Below are positions 25,050 to 34,382 of a DNA stretch of 64,000 nucleotides, piece by piece (positions within the stretch are counted from its first letter, which is position 1; each line of letters opens with the position of its first letter). Made by a program: the position numbers and the translations under genes. Under the pieces are notes generated by a model. It was given only the letters and a program-made list of their open reading frames with translations, ran no database searches and was not told where the DNA came from. This stretch comes from Brevibacterium oceani (GTDB lineage: Bacteria; Actinomycetota; Actinomycetes; Actinomycetales; Brevibacteriaceae), in contig NZ_JABKDE010000001.1 of NCBI RefSeq assembly GCF_013623835.1, positions 496,001-560,000 on the forward strand. The letters are read 5' to 3'.

Positions 25050-26084
25050 ATGTACGAGGAACCGGCAAGGATCGCGGCGATCGTTCCCTGCCACAATGAA
25101 GAGATCACCGTCGCGAAGGTCGTCGGCGACCTCAAGGCCGCCGTCCCCGGAATCACGGTCTACGTCTATGACAACTGCTCGAGCGATCGCACCTCGCAGC
25201 GTGCCGCCGAGGCGGGCGCGATCGTGCGCAAGGAGAACCGGCCGGGCAAGGGCAACGTCGTCCGCCGCGCCTTCGCCGACATCGACGCGGACATCTACGT
25301 GATGATCGACGGCGACGACACCTACGAGGCCGCGCACCTGCCCGAGATGATCGACACGTTGATCTCGGGCCCGTACGACCACGTGCTCGGGGTGCGTCAG
25401 GACAACCAGGAGACCACGTCGTACCGACCCGGTCACGAGGCGGGGAACAGGATGTTCAACCAGCTGACCGGGGCACTCTTCGGCTCCGAGGTCTCGGACA
25501 TGCTCTCGGGCTACCGGGTGTTCTCCCGACGCTTCGTCAAGTCCTTCCCTGCGATCAGCCGTCGGTTCGAGATCGAAACCGAACTGACCGTGCACACGAT
25601 GTCCCTGCGCCTTCCCACCACCGAGGTGGCCGTGGACTTCCGCGACCGACCCGATGGAAGCGAGTCGAAACTCTCGACGTTCAAGGACGGGTTCCGCATC
25701 CTCGGGCTCATCTCCGCACTCGTGAGGCACGAACGACCGCGCCTGTTCTACGGCAGCCTCACTCTGCTGCTCGCGGCCCTGTCGCTGGTCTTCGGCATTC
25801 CCGTGGTCTGGGAGTTCTGGCAGACCGGACTCGTGCCGAGGTTCCCGACCGCGATCCTCGCCGCAGCACTCATGGGGCTGGCGTTCCTGCTCGGCAGCGT
25901 GGGACTGACCTTGGACGGTCTGCGGCGTGCCCGCCGTGAGACGTCCCGGCTGGTCTACCTCGGCCTGCCTGCCGTCCAGGCCGGAACCGCCATACAGCGG
26001 CAGGCTCCGGAACAGACTGCTGACCGGCTGTATGTTGGCCCGCGGCGAGCCGATGAGCAGGTGCAGGCGCGACTGGCTTCATGA
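25050..26084 (+). CDS. GT2 glycosyltransferase, polyprenyl-phosphate sugar synthase-like
   Basis: The 344-residue enzyme has a GT-A start (IAAIVPCHNEEITVAKVV), the nucleotide/metal motif VMIDGDDTYEA (about 85-95), and MLSGYRVFSRRFVKSFP, typical of dolichol/undecaprenyl-phosphate mannosyl- or glucosyltransferases. Two hydrophobic spans (about 228-290) anchor the C-terminus. It would load a sugar onto polyprenyl phosphate at the inner face of the membrane. It overlaps the next gene by 4 bp (ATGA). With the following membrane protein and GtrA it forms a three-gene unit for decorating a surface polymer. The sugar is not determined. Confidence 0.85.
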   Translation: MYEEPARIAAIVPCHNEEITVAKVVGDLKAAVPGITVYVYDNCSSDRTSQRAAEAGAIVRKENRPGKGNVVRRAFADIDADIYVMIDGDDTYEAAHLPEMIDTLISGPYDHVLGVRQDNQETTSYRPGHEAGNRMFNQLTGALFGSEVSDMLSGYRVFSRRFVKSFPAISRRFEIETELTVHTMSLRLPTTEVAVDFRDRPDGSESKLSTFKDGFRILGLISALVRHERPRLFYGSLTLLLAALSLVFGIPVVWEFWQTGLVPRFPTAILAAALMGLAFLLGSVGLTLDGLRRARRETSRLVYLGLPAVQAGTAIQRQAPEQTADRLYVGPRRADEQVQARLAS

Positions 26085-27733
26085 CGCAATCTGACTCCGA
26101 CGACGCGGACGCATCGGGCAGCTCATTCGCACCAGCCGCCGCGGCCACTCCAGCCACTCCGGGCACTCCGGCCTTCGGGGCGAAGGTTCGCGAGGTGGTG
26201 TCTCAGCCATGGGTCTGGGATCTGCTTCTTGCGGCGATCACCTTCGCCTGGTCGTACATCTTCATCCGCCTGTTTGCGCCCGGGCGCATCAACGTCGACA
26301 TCGGCAACCAGTGGCAGCAGGCGATCGGGAAAGCACCCGTGAGCGATTGGCATCCGCCGGTGATGAGCGCCGTGTGGAAGGTGCTCATCGATCTCACCGG
26401 TGATCCGGGCAGTCTCCTTGTCCTGCAGGTGGTGCTGTTGGCCGTGGCCGTGTGGGTGACGGGAGTGCTCATCCATCGCCGAAGCGGCCCCCGCTGGGTC
26501 TCCCTGCTCGGGCCTGCGGTGATGGCCGCTCCGTGGGTGCTGTCGCAGATGACGACCCTGTGGAAGGACTCGCAGATGGCAGTGGCCCTGCTGCTGGCAG
26601 TGGTCCTCATCGCCGTCATCCGACTGAGCCGGCGGTCGCTGACATCGTGGGCGTCGTGGGTCATCGTGCTGTGGATTCCCGCGGTGATGCTGCTCGTCTA
26701 TGCGGTGGCGCTGCGGAAGAACGCCGTGTTCGCTCTCCTGCCGATCGCCGTCTACGCCGCCTTCTGCCTGCTCGAGGCCTGGCCGACGAGGTGGCGCCGG
26801 GCTGCACAGTCGCATGACCTTCCCGAGCAGCGCCCTGCCCCGAGATCCAAGCCGCGCACCATCCTCGCCGTGACGGGGCTGTCGGTGCTCTTCCTCGGCA
26901 TCATCGGCGCGGGCACCGTGGCCACGGATGCGGCGATCGGGTCGCGCGTCGAGGTCGAGAACACCGGACAGATCTCGCAGATCTTCCTCGATGATGTGAT
27001 GTTCTCTGTGCCCGAAGCTCAGCTGCAGGCCTCAGACGCCCCGGCCGAACTCAAGGACCACATCAGCTCCGCCCGGGACACATGTCTGGCGAAGGGCGAG
27101 ATCTGGGACGCGTACTGGAACTGCTACGGCCGCGGCGTCAGCGGTCGCGCCTTCAGTCCTTTGGCTGATCAGGATGAGCTCAAGGACCTGTGGCTGAACG
27201 AAGTGATCACCCACCCGGTGCGGTACGTCGAATACCGGGCCTCGGTCTATTCGATGTACTTCTTCTCTTCGACGCTCGAGTACTGGGAGTCCGACTGGGA
27301 CGCAGAGGCGAAGAAGATCGGCTATCCGACCGGCAACACGAAGGCTGACTTCATCTTCGAGCCCTTCGTCAATGACTTCGCTCTCGCAACGTTCCCGATG
27401 CTGTTCAAACCGTGGTTCTGGACGCTCATCGCCGTCTTGCTGCTGGCAGCGGTCGTGCACATGCACCGGAAGGCCTCGCGGTCCCCGGCGCACCAGCCAG
27501 CACCGAGGCGGCCCTCGCCACGCTTCGGGCCCGAGATCACGGTGCTGGCCACCTCGGCGCTGTGCTACATCGCGGGATACTTCCCGATCGTGCCGGCCGA
27601 CCATTTCCGATACACCTTCTGGCCGGCCTTGGCCGTGACCGTCGCCTGCGTGCTTGCGCTCTCGACCTGGAGGCGAGGCAGCCCGGACACGGCCACACTG
27701 CCGAGCGCGGCATCCAGCGAGTCCGAAACCTAG
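26081..27733 (+). CDS. Large multi-spanning membrane protein, DUF6020 / GT-C-like
   Basis: The 550-residue protein has a disordered Ala/Thr/Pro-rich N-terminus (about 45 residues), then roughly ten hydrophobic spans. An extracytoplasmic loop after span 1 contains FAPGRINVDIGNQWQQAIGKAPVSDWHPPVMSA; the Asp/His/Pro loop resembles GT-C transferases that use polyprenyl-linked sugars, as in the DUF6020 family. A long outer loop (about 285-440) precedes the last spans. It overlaps the GT2 gene by 4 bp and is followed by gtrA, so it is the best candidate for the transferase that moves the lipid-linked sugar to a surface polymer. The family assignment is tentative. Confidence 0.65.
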   Translation: MTQSDSDDADASGSSFAPAAAATPATPGTPAFGAKVREVVSQPWVWDLLLAAITFAWSYIFIRLFAPGRINVDIGNQWQQAIGKAPVSDWHPPVMSAVWKVLIDLTGDPGSLLVLQVVLLAVAVWVTGVLIHRRSGPRWVSLLGPAVMAAPWVLSQMTTLWKDSQMAVALLLAVVLIAVIRLSRRSLTSWASWVIVLWIPAVMLLVYAVALRKNAVFALLPIAVYAAFCLLEAWPTRWRRAAQSHDLPEQRPAPRSKPRTILAVTGLSVLFLGIIGAGTVATDAAIGSRVEVENTGQISQIFLDDVMFSVPEAQLQASDAPAELKDHISSARDTCLAKGEIWDAYWNCYGRGVSGRAFSPLADQDELKDLWLNEVITHPVRYVEYRASVYSMYFFSSTLEYWESDWDAEAKKIGYPTGNTKADFIFEPFVNDFALATFPMLFKPWFWTLIAVLLLAAVVHMHRKASRSPAHQPAPRRPSPRFGPEITVLATSALCYIAGYFPIVPADHFRYTFWPALAVTVACVLALSTWRRGSPDTATLPSAASSESET

Positions 27734-27754
27734 GGTCATAGACTGTTTTCAGTT

Positions 27755-28267
27755 ATGAAAGAGTCATTCTCGGTCCGTCTCCGGCGCCTCGCGGTGGAAG
27801 CCTTCAAGTTCCTCACCGTCGGCGGGCTCGGCTATATCGTCGACGTCGGGCTGTCGAATGTCCTCGCCTACGGGCTCGGCCCGATCCCCGCTCTGCTCGA
27901 CGGCAGCCCGATCAAGTCGAAGATCATTTCCACGATCCTGTCGATGATCGTCGTGTGGCTGGGCAACAGACTCTGGACCTACGGGGACCGGACCACCCAG
28001 TCGAACCTGCGCGGCGTCGTCCTGTTCGTCATCGTCAACCTCGTCGGTATGATCATCTCGGTCGTCCCTCTCGGCGTGACCTGGTACCTGCTCGATATGC
28101 GTGACCAGCTCACCTACAACCTCTCGACGAACGTCATCGGCATCGGGCTGGCGATGATCTTCCGCTTCTACGCGTACCGGACGTGGGTGTTCAAGGACCA
28201 CACCCCCGACGCCGAGGTGGTCGTGCCCTTGGAAGAGCCGAGCCGAGTCCCCGACGACCGGAGCTGA
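27755..28267 (+). CDS. GtrA-family membrane protein (polyprenyl-linked sugar flippase)
   Basis: The 170-residue protein begins with a cytosolic helix and FKFLTVGGLGYIVDVGLSNVLAYGL, the standard GtrA entry. Four hydrophobic spans follow and NRLWTYGDR / FRFYAYRTWVFKD motifs end spans 2 and 4. GtrA proteins are thought to flip undecaprenyl-phosphate sugars so that surface glycans can be modified outside. It follows the GT2 and DUF6020-like genes by 21 bp, completing a synthesise-flip-transfer set. The C-terminal 20 residues are acidic and variable. Confidence 0.88.
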   Translation: MKESFSVRLRRLAVEAFKFLTVGGLGYIVDVGLSNVLAYGLGPIPALLDGSPIKSKIISTILSMIVVWLGNRLWTYGDRTTQSNLRGVVLFVIVNLVGMIISVVPLGVTWYLLDMRDQLTYNLSTNVIGIGLAMIFRFYAYRTWVFKDHTPDAEVVVPLEEPSRVPDDRS

Positions 28268-28322
28268 GCACAGTCGGCCAGTTCAGCCACTTGATGCTGA
28301 GCGCTCTGCGGCAATCCGCGTC

Positions 28323-28430
28323 GAGACAACGGTAGAGCGCCGAGACAATGGTGGAGCGCCGAGACAATGGTGGAGCGCCGAGACACCTGTGTGTGCCCCG
28401 TGGTTTCGGTGCTCCACCGTTGTCTCGGCA
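28323..28430. repeat. 19-bp tandem repeats with an inverted copy
   Basis: GAGACAATGGTGGAGCGCC is repeated three times in tandem (28323-28341 with two changes, 28342-28360, 28361-28379), followed by GAGACA. An inverted copy lies at 28409-28430. It occupies the gap between the convergent gtrA and glycosyltransferase genes and encodes no protein I can support. Confidence 0.75.
28369..28418. terminator. Hairpin terminator between convergent surface-glycan operons
   Basis: GGTGGAGCGCCGAGAC pairs with GGTTTCGGTGCTCCACC across a GC-rich loop, using the last direct repeat and the inverted copy. Its position between two convergent operons supports bidirectional termination; there is no U-tract. Confidence 0.5.
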
Positions 28431-28451
28431 TCAAGTGAGAGGGCAACCGCG

Positions 28452-29870
28452 TCAGCGGGCGTAGCGGAGCCTGCGGTAGGCGCTGATGATCGGCGCCGGT
28501 GTGACTGTGCGCAGTTCCGCTCGCACGAGCAGGCGCTTCTGCTTGAGGAATGCCGATCGACGGTTCGGCAATTGACCGGCCTTCGCCCGAGTGGCCAACA
28601 GCCCGAGGTCGCGACGAAGCTGCCCGTCGTCGGAGTGGAAGTAGTTCTCGGCCAACCACTCAGAGTCAGGAAATCTGATTCTTCCGGCGACCATGTCGGC
28701 CAGTGTTCCGGTGGCACCGGACTCGGCGAAGACCTCGTTGAGCAGCTCCCGGTCGATACCGAAGTCCGAGATGAGCAGGGTCGGCACGCCCCGGTCGATG
28801 GACTCGAGTGCCGCCGTCGATGACACGGTGACCAAGGCCGATTCCGAATCCAGGAAGTCGCTGAGAGGGCCGTAACCCAGCTCGATGCGATCGGCGCCGG
28901 AAACGCGGCGAGTCCGGAAGTCGGCGAGGATCTCGAAGTAGGAATGCTGCTCGTGATGGGTTTCGAACTCGCCTGGACGCGAACGCATCTTGATCACGGC
29001 CGTCGACTTCGGATGCCGGTCGGCGAACTCGGCGAGTGCTGCAATGATCGCTTCGCGGTCAGCACGCTCGGCGGGGACTTTCGCCTGCGGGGTGAACACG
29101 AGGGTACGCGGAACCGCGAGAGTGCTCGAGGCATCCAGAGAGCGCGGGCTGGCAGGGGGTGTGGTGTGTGAGTCACGGTCCGAAGTGGGACCCGGCGCGG
29201 GTGGGGCCGCCTCGGTGATGGTGGATGTCTGAAGCCGCGGGATGCCCTCCGAACGGAGCATCGGCAGGCGAGCCAATAGCACCTCGCACGGCACCTGAGC
29301 TGCGGTGCTGGCCTCGGTGTAGGCGGCCACCTCGGCGAAGGAATGTGCGATGAACGCATCCATCAGCCGGCGATAGTTCATCCCCTTGCCGCTGGCCGGC
29401 AGGCCCATGCCGGGCAGACCCGAGACCAGAGCGGGACGGTCGGCCCGGCTGTGTGCGGTGAGGAAGACCTGGGCGACGATCGGCCCGGTGGCGGCACCGA
29501 GGACGATGTCGGGGGAGTGGTCGGCGATGACCTGAGCGAGGTCGGAGCGCGCGATGACAGGGATCTGGCGGTGCTGCCAATCGGTGCCGGCCACGGCGCT
29601 GGCGATCTGCTCGTCGGTCGGCAGGATCGGGTTGTCGATGAGGAAGACGCGGCCCTCGACATCCGTCAGGCTGGACAGCAGCTGGGTCGCCCATTTGAGG
29701 TAGGACTCGCTGTCGGAGACCGAGAGGATGCGGATGGGGTCGAGGCCAGCCGATCGGCGCGGTGCGGTGGCCGACAGCCACGGTGCGGTGGCCGAGCGTG
29801 ACGGTCCGGCGGCTGACGGCGGCATCAGAGGACCGCTGCTGTACGGGTCGGAGGGATCAGGTGTCGTCAT
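28452..29870 (-). CDS. DUF6716-like putative glycosyltransferase
   Basis: The 472-residue protein has a low-complexity Pro/Ser N-terminus, then an IRILSVSDSESYLKWATQLL start, and VLGAATGPIVAQVFLTAHSRADRPALVSGLPGMGLPA near residue 130. Later segments SAVIKMRSRPGE and SALVTVSSTAALESIDRGVPTLLISDFGID resemble the nucleotide-sugar half of a GT-B enzyme. These features fit DUF6716, a putative glycosyltransferase family that I recall near actinobacterial sialic-acid genes. It is the last gene of the nonulosonate operon and overlaps the previous gene by 14 bp. It may extend or cap the polymer. Confidence 0.65.
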   Translation of the reverse strand: MTTPDPSDPYSSGPLMPPSAAGPSRSATAPWLSATAPRRSAGLDPIRILSVSDSESYLKWATQLLSSLTDVEGRVFLIDNPILPTDEQIASAVAGTDWQHRQIPVIARSDLAQVIADHSPDIVLGAATGPIVAQVFLTAHSRADRPALVSGLPGMGLPASGKGMNYRRLMDAFIAHSFAEVAAYTEASTAAQVPCEVLLARLPMLRSEGIPRLQTSTITEAAPPAPGPTSDRDSHTTPPASPRSLDASSTLAVPRTLVFTPQAKVPAERADREAIIAALAEFADRHPKSTAVIKMRSRPGEFETHHEQHSYFEILADFRTRRVSGADRIELGYGPLSDFLDSESALVTVSSTAALESIDRGVPTLLISDFGIDRELLNEVFAESGATGTLADMVAGRIRFPDSEWLAENYFHSDDGQLRRDLGLLATRAKAGQLPNRRSAFLKQKRLLVRAELRTVTPAPIISAYRRLRYAR

Positions 29871-30858
29871 CTGCCTTGACCGATTGGGAGTTGAGGGTCT
29901 TTCGCAGACTATCGGGCGCGGCCCCGGTCCACCACTTGGCCGGGACTTCGGTGACGTCGATTGTGACGTCCGGATTGAGCACCGCCAGTGACACCGCCGC
30001 AGTCGACGGCAGGCTGCGGATCGTCGAATCAGGCGGCAGGTTGATCAGGCGCAGCTCGATCGGCAGACCGACGTGTTTGATGCGCACCCGTTCGTCGCGG
30101 GCGAGGTCGGCGAGGAACTCGTCGGCCTCCCGGCGGTGCGGATAGTAGGTGATCGACCCGTGGGCGTCGACGATGCTGTCGACCCACGCCCGATAGTCCT
30201 TCTCCGCGATGAGTCCGTCGGCGGCGAGGGACGAGCCGATGACCGGGTTGTCCCGCGGGTGGCTGCCGCCGGTCGGCAGTGTCTGGAGGTGTTCGAAGCG
30301 GTGGCGGGTGATCTCGCCGCCGGATTTGAGGAACGCCTTGCGCAGCGGCTTGGCCACCGGCAGCGCAGTGTGCCACCGCAGTCTGCCCACCGTCGCCTGG
30401 CCGCGCAACCTGTCGGCGACATGGGCGGCCATGATCGTGCGCGAGGCCTTGAGCTTCTGCCGCGGACGCACCAGGGGGCCGCGCTTGGCGGTGAGGATCT
30501 CGATCGTCGAATACGTGGCCAGGCCGTCGTCGAGGATGACGATTTCAGGCATGCGACGCTCGAGGTACGCCAACGCCAGGGCCTTGTGCACCTGCCCTGA
30601 GCAGGCATCACCGAGGTAGATGCGGTCGAAGGCCGACTTCCGCAACACTCCCGGCTTCGCCCCGTCGCGTTCGAGACTCACGTTCTTCGGCAGCCAGGCG
30701 GGATCGAAAGCATCGAGGAACGAGGTCATGCCCTTCGCGCTCGCCCGGGCACGGATGAGCAGATCCTCATTCGGCTCGTGGGATTCGAGCGCGGAGAGGA
30801 ACTGGAGCGGGGATTCGACGAAGGCGACGGCGGTGCGGTTCTTGCTCACGGGTGTCAC
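29857..30858 (-). CDS. GT52-like (sialyltransferase-type) protein
   Basis: The 333-residue protein starts with TAVAFVESPLQFLSALE, resembling the ESPLQ opening of GT52 alpha-2,3-sialyltransferases. ILDDGLATYSTIEIL follows in the middle, then ITYYPHRREADEFL (about 237-250) and VGLPIELRLI. Those last two resemble the CMP-binding YxPH / LPxE pattern of sialyltransferases. I infer transfer of a nonulosonic acid from its CMP-activated form. Its ATG overlaps the stop of the polysialyltransferase-like gene by 4 bp, and its own end overlaps the DUF6716 gene. Full-length homology could not be tested here. Confidence 0.6.
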   Translation of the reverse strand: MTPVSKNRTAVAFVESPLQFLSALESHEPNEDLLIRARASAKGMTSFLDAFDPAWLPKNVSLERDGAKPGVLRKSAFDRIYLGDACSGQVHKALALAYLERRMPEIVILDDGLATYSTIEILTAKRGPLVRPRQKLKASRTIMAAHVADRLRGQATVGRLRWHTALPVAKPLRKAFLKSGGEITRHRFEHLQTLPTGGSHPRDNPVIGSSLAADGLIAEKDYRAWVDSIVDAHGSITYYPHRREADEFLADLARDERVRIKHVGLPIELRLINLPPDSTIRSLPSTAAVSLAVLNPDVTIDVTEVPAKWWTGAAPDSLRKTLNSQSVKADDDT

Positions 30859-32387
30859 CGGCTGTGGATCCGATTCATGATGCGCTTCTGCTTCCTCACG
30901 ATAGCCTTGATGGCTAGGGTTCCTGTGCGTTTGACGACCCTTCTGGGGGCGAAGACCTTGGACAGGCTTCCCGGCAGGTCGAGAGCGGTCAGCCGCTTGC
31001 GTTTGAAATAGCGACGGTAACTCTGGGCAGCCGCGGGATTTCCGCGGCCGTCCTCGTCGAAGACCTCGGACAGGAACGCACTTGCCTGACCTCGGAGGTC
31101 GTGAGACAGGCCCGGTGCCATGCAGTATGTGACCGCGGCGAGCAGTCGTTCCAGCTGCACAGTGTCGAACGCATCGTCCTGCGCAGGGATGCTGCCGTCG
31201 CAGATCTCGGCGATGACCGTCAGCGGGATCCGATTGCTGTTCTGGTACGGGGTGATCGCATCGAGCAGCAGGTCGGCGCCGACCGAGAGCGCCGGAATCC
31301 GATAGATCTCTCGAGCCGTCATCAACGCGGTGGAGAACCCGCCGACGATGAGGTCGGGACGGAGCCGGTCGATGATCACCTCCGCCATCACGGGCAGCGT
31401 GAGGATGTGCAGCTCGACACCCAGGCGCTCAGCCGCCTCGAACAGGGGACCTGTCTGCGAGGGCGGAGCGGCCGGGTGCGGTTTGAACACCACCGACCTC
31501 AATCCGCGGGCCGCAGCGCCTTCGATCATCTCGACATGCAGCTGCGTCTCCTCTTCGCTGCTGATGAGGCCGAGCGCCGACAGGTACTGACCGACGACGA
31601 GGGCCCAAGGCAGGGTCTCGCCGGCCGAGGACGAGGTCCTCGACCCAGAGCCGCCCGACCCAGACTCACCCGACGCAGAGCCACCCGACTCACCAGCCTT
31701 CAGCACGCCGCCCAGCTCGGATTCGAGCGCTTCGGCCGAATGCTCTCCGACCTCTCTGACGATCGCGGTGAACGCCTCGAAGGTCAGGGGACGGTGAACG
31801 ATGTCGAATTCGCTGAGGAGCCGCGGAGAGATTCTCGGCACCAGCGGGAGATAGTGGAGCACAGACATCCGCTGCCCATTCGTCAGCGGAATCTGGTTCC
31901 GGGTGGGTCCGAAGCTCATCAGGCCGTCGGCGTGCACACGGATCGTGGCACGTGAGAACACCCGCCCGAGAGCGATCGCGGGATTGACCTGAGGTGATTC
32001 GAGGATGAGTTCGACGTCCTCGTTCTCCAGTCCCCACAGGCGACGCAGATAGTCTTCGACGATCGGCAGATCCGCATGGTCGGGCCGCCATGACGACGGA
32101 TGCACATGCAGCGGTGCCAGCGCCTGATTGAGGTCGACGACTCGGTCGAATCTGCGCACCAGGGAGTCGGCCCCTGGTGTCTCGACGAATGAGTCTGAGA
32201 GCTCCATGACGACCGCGTTGTTGCTCACGAGCAGGATCCGTTCTGATGCCGGTGGCACATCCTCGGCGGCTTCACCGACGGTTCCCATGAGGGCCGGTTC
32301 AGCAGGCCGGTCGTATTCGCCGCTGTCGATGCCGGCAGCCAGGCACACGAGCTCGAACAGCGTCGAAGCCAGGAATACCTGTTTCAT
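30855..32387 (-). CDS. Polysialyltransferase-family protein
   Basis: The 510-residue protein begins MKQVFLASTLFELVCLAAGID, has LLVSNNAVVMEL near residue 55, and an Asp/Glu-rich region with LWGLENEDVELILE. The C-terminal half contains GLRSVVFKPHPAAPP (CMP-binding KPHP motif) and LIVGGFSTALMTA, as in the alpha-2,8-polysialyltransferase family. It would polymerise or add nonulosonic acid residues on a wall glycan. A Ser/Gly-rich linker (about 230-255) splits the two halves. The start overlaps the GT2 stop by 4 bp; the open frame extends further upstream but only as the shadow of the GT2 gene. Confidence 0.75.
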   Translation of the reverse strand: MKQVFLASTLFELVCLAAGIDSGEYDRPAEPALMGTVGEAAEDVPPASERILLVSNNAVVMELSDSFVETPGADSLVRRFDRVVDLNQALAPLHVHPSSWRPDHADLPIVEDYLRRLWGLENEDVELILESPQVNPAIALGRVFSRATIRVHADGLMSFGPTRNQIPLTNGQRMSVLHYLPLVPRISPRLLSEFDIVHRPLTFEAFTAIVREVGEHSAEALESELGGVLKAGESGGSASGESGSGGSGSRTSSSAGETLPWALVVGQYLSALGLISSEEETQLHVEMIEGAAARGLRSVVFKPHPAAPPSQTGPLFEAAERLGVELHILTLPVMAEVIIDRLRPDLIVGGFSTALMTAREIYRIPALSVGADLLLDAITPYQNSNRIPLTVIAEICDGSIPAQDDAFDTVQLERLLAAVTYCMAPGLSHDLRGQASAFLSEVFDEDGRGNPAAAQSYRRYFKRKRLTALDLPGSLSKVFAPRRVVKRTGTLAIKAIVRKQKRIMNRIHSR

Positions 32388-33379
32388 TTCACCATCTCCA
32401 ACACGAACGAGGAAGCATCGTTGAGGTAGCTGCTGACGTTGAGCTGACGAGCATGCTTCTGAAGCACGAACTCCTCCCTGAGCAGTTCGGCGGGGATCTT
32501 CGCCGAGATCGTCCGCGAACCCTGCCGCAGCTGAGACCGCAGCGGTGCAGGGGAGGCGCCGAACCGATTGATCTGGTGATCGAGGATGGCCAGCCAGTTC
32601 CGGATGGCCTTCGGCCAGAAATGCTCCGCCTGCGGGTCCGCGTCGACGAGGTCGAAGATCTGACCGAAGGCTCGGATGAAGTCGAGCTGCCGGGCGTCGA
32701 CGATGCGTGAGAGCGAATTCGTCATTCCCCTCCGGTAGAGGATCCCGGGAGCGTCGACGACGGCGAAGGAATCGGCCTGCAGGTGCAGGCGCCAGATCCA
32801 CGACCGGTCTTCGGCGGTCATGAAGTTCTCCGGGAAATGGAGGATTCCCTGCTCGAGCACCCGACGATGGAACAGTCCCGCCCACGCATACGGATAGTCG
32901 ACCATCGTCGACTCGTAGACGGGCAGGATGCCCACCCGCGGGTCGAGCGGCACGTTGCGCACGGACATCGGTGCCGATTTCCGCACTCGCTTCGTCCCCT
33001 CTACCGTCGTGTGATCGCAGCGGAGGAAATCCACGCCGAGGCGGTGCGCCGCGTCGAGGAGCGCCGACAGGTGCCCCGGTGCGAGCCAATCGTCACCGTC
33101 GAGGAAGGCGATGTGCTCGCCTTCGGCGGCGGCCAGTCCCTTGTTGCGGGCATTGGCGAGGCCGGTGGCCTCGGGGTTGGTCAGCACCTCGAAATGGGGG
33201 AACCAGGTGCTGAATTCCTCGAGCAGTTCGGGGGTCTCGTCGCTCGATCCGTCGTTGACGAAGATCAGCTGGGTGCGGTCCCAGACGTCCCCCTGCTTCA
33301 GCAGCGAACGGAAGAGCGTGCCCAGGTAAGCGGCGCCGTCCTTGGCGGGGATGATGATGCTCAGGTCGAAATCGGTCAC
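32384..33379 (-). CDS. GT2-family glycosyltransferase
   Basis: The 331-residue enzyme starts at GTG after GGAG and opens FDLSIIIPAKDGAAYLGTLFRSLL. FVNDGSSDETPELL and IAFLDGDDWLAPGHLSALLDAA give the two Asp motifs of a GT-A fold. A long helical C-terminus follows, with no membrane span. It sits between neuB-like and polysialyltransferase-like genes, so it probably adds the backbone sugar or a branch of the nonulosonate polymer. There is a 115-bp gap to the neuB-like gene and a 4-bp ATGA overlap with the next gene. The donor sugar is unknown. Confidence 0.85.
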   Translation of the reverse strand: MTDFDLSIIIPAKDGAAYLGTLFRSLLKQGDVWDRTQLIFVNDGSSDETPELLEEFSTWFPHFEVLTNPEATGLANARNKGLAAAEGEHIAFLDGDDWLAPGHLSALLDAAHRLGVDFLRCDHTTVEGTKRVRKSAPMSVRNVPLDPRVGILPVYESTMVDYPYAWAGLFHRRVLEQGILHFPENFMTAEDRSWIWRLHLQADSFAVVDAPGILYRRGMTNSLSRIVDARQLDFIRAFGQIFDLVDADPQAEHFWPKAIRNWLAILDHQINRFGASPAPLRSQLRQGSRTISAKIPAELLREEFVLQKHARQLNVSSYLNDASSFVLEMVK

Positions 33380-33494
33380 AGGCGGTCTCCGAGGATTGCG
33401 GTCATTCCGGCGTCGGCCCGGCGGTCGTTGGCGCGGGCAGAGAAGAGCCACCGCGGCGCAGGAATCCCTCGCCGAGGTGGCTTCCGACGAATGC

Positions 33495-34378
<884 letters not shown>

Positions 34379-34382
<4 letters not shown>

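Noticed and set aside
28323..28399. Possible CRISPR array
   Set aside because: Units are contiguous with no spacers and no cas genes are present. The same applies to the arrays at 46725 and 63582.
32388..33089. N-terminal extension of the polysialyltransferase-like gene to 744 residues
   Set aside because: The extension overlaps the GT2 gene in another frame and has no GT homology; the ATGA-coupled Met is the natural start.
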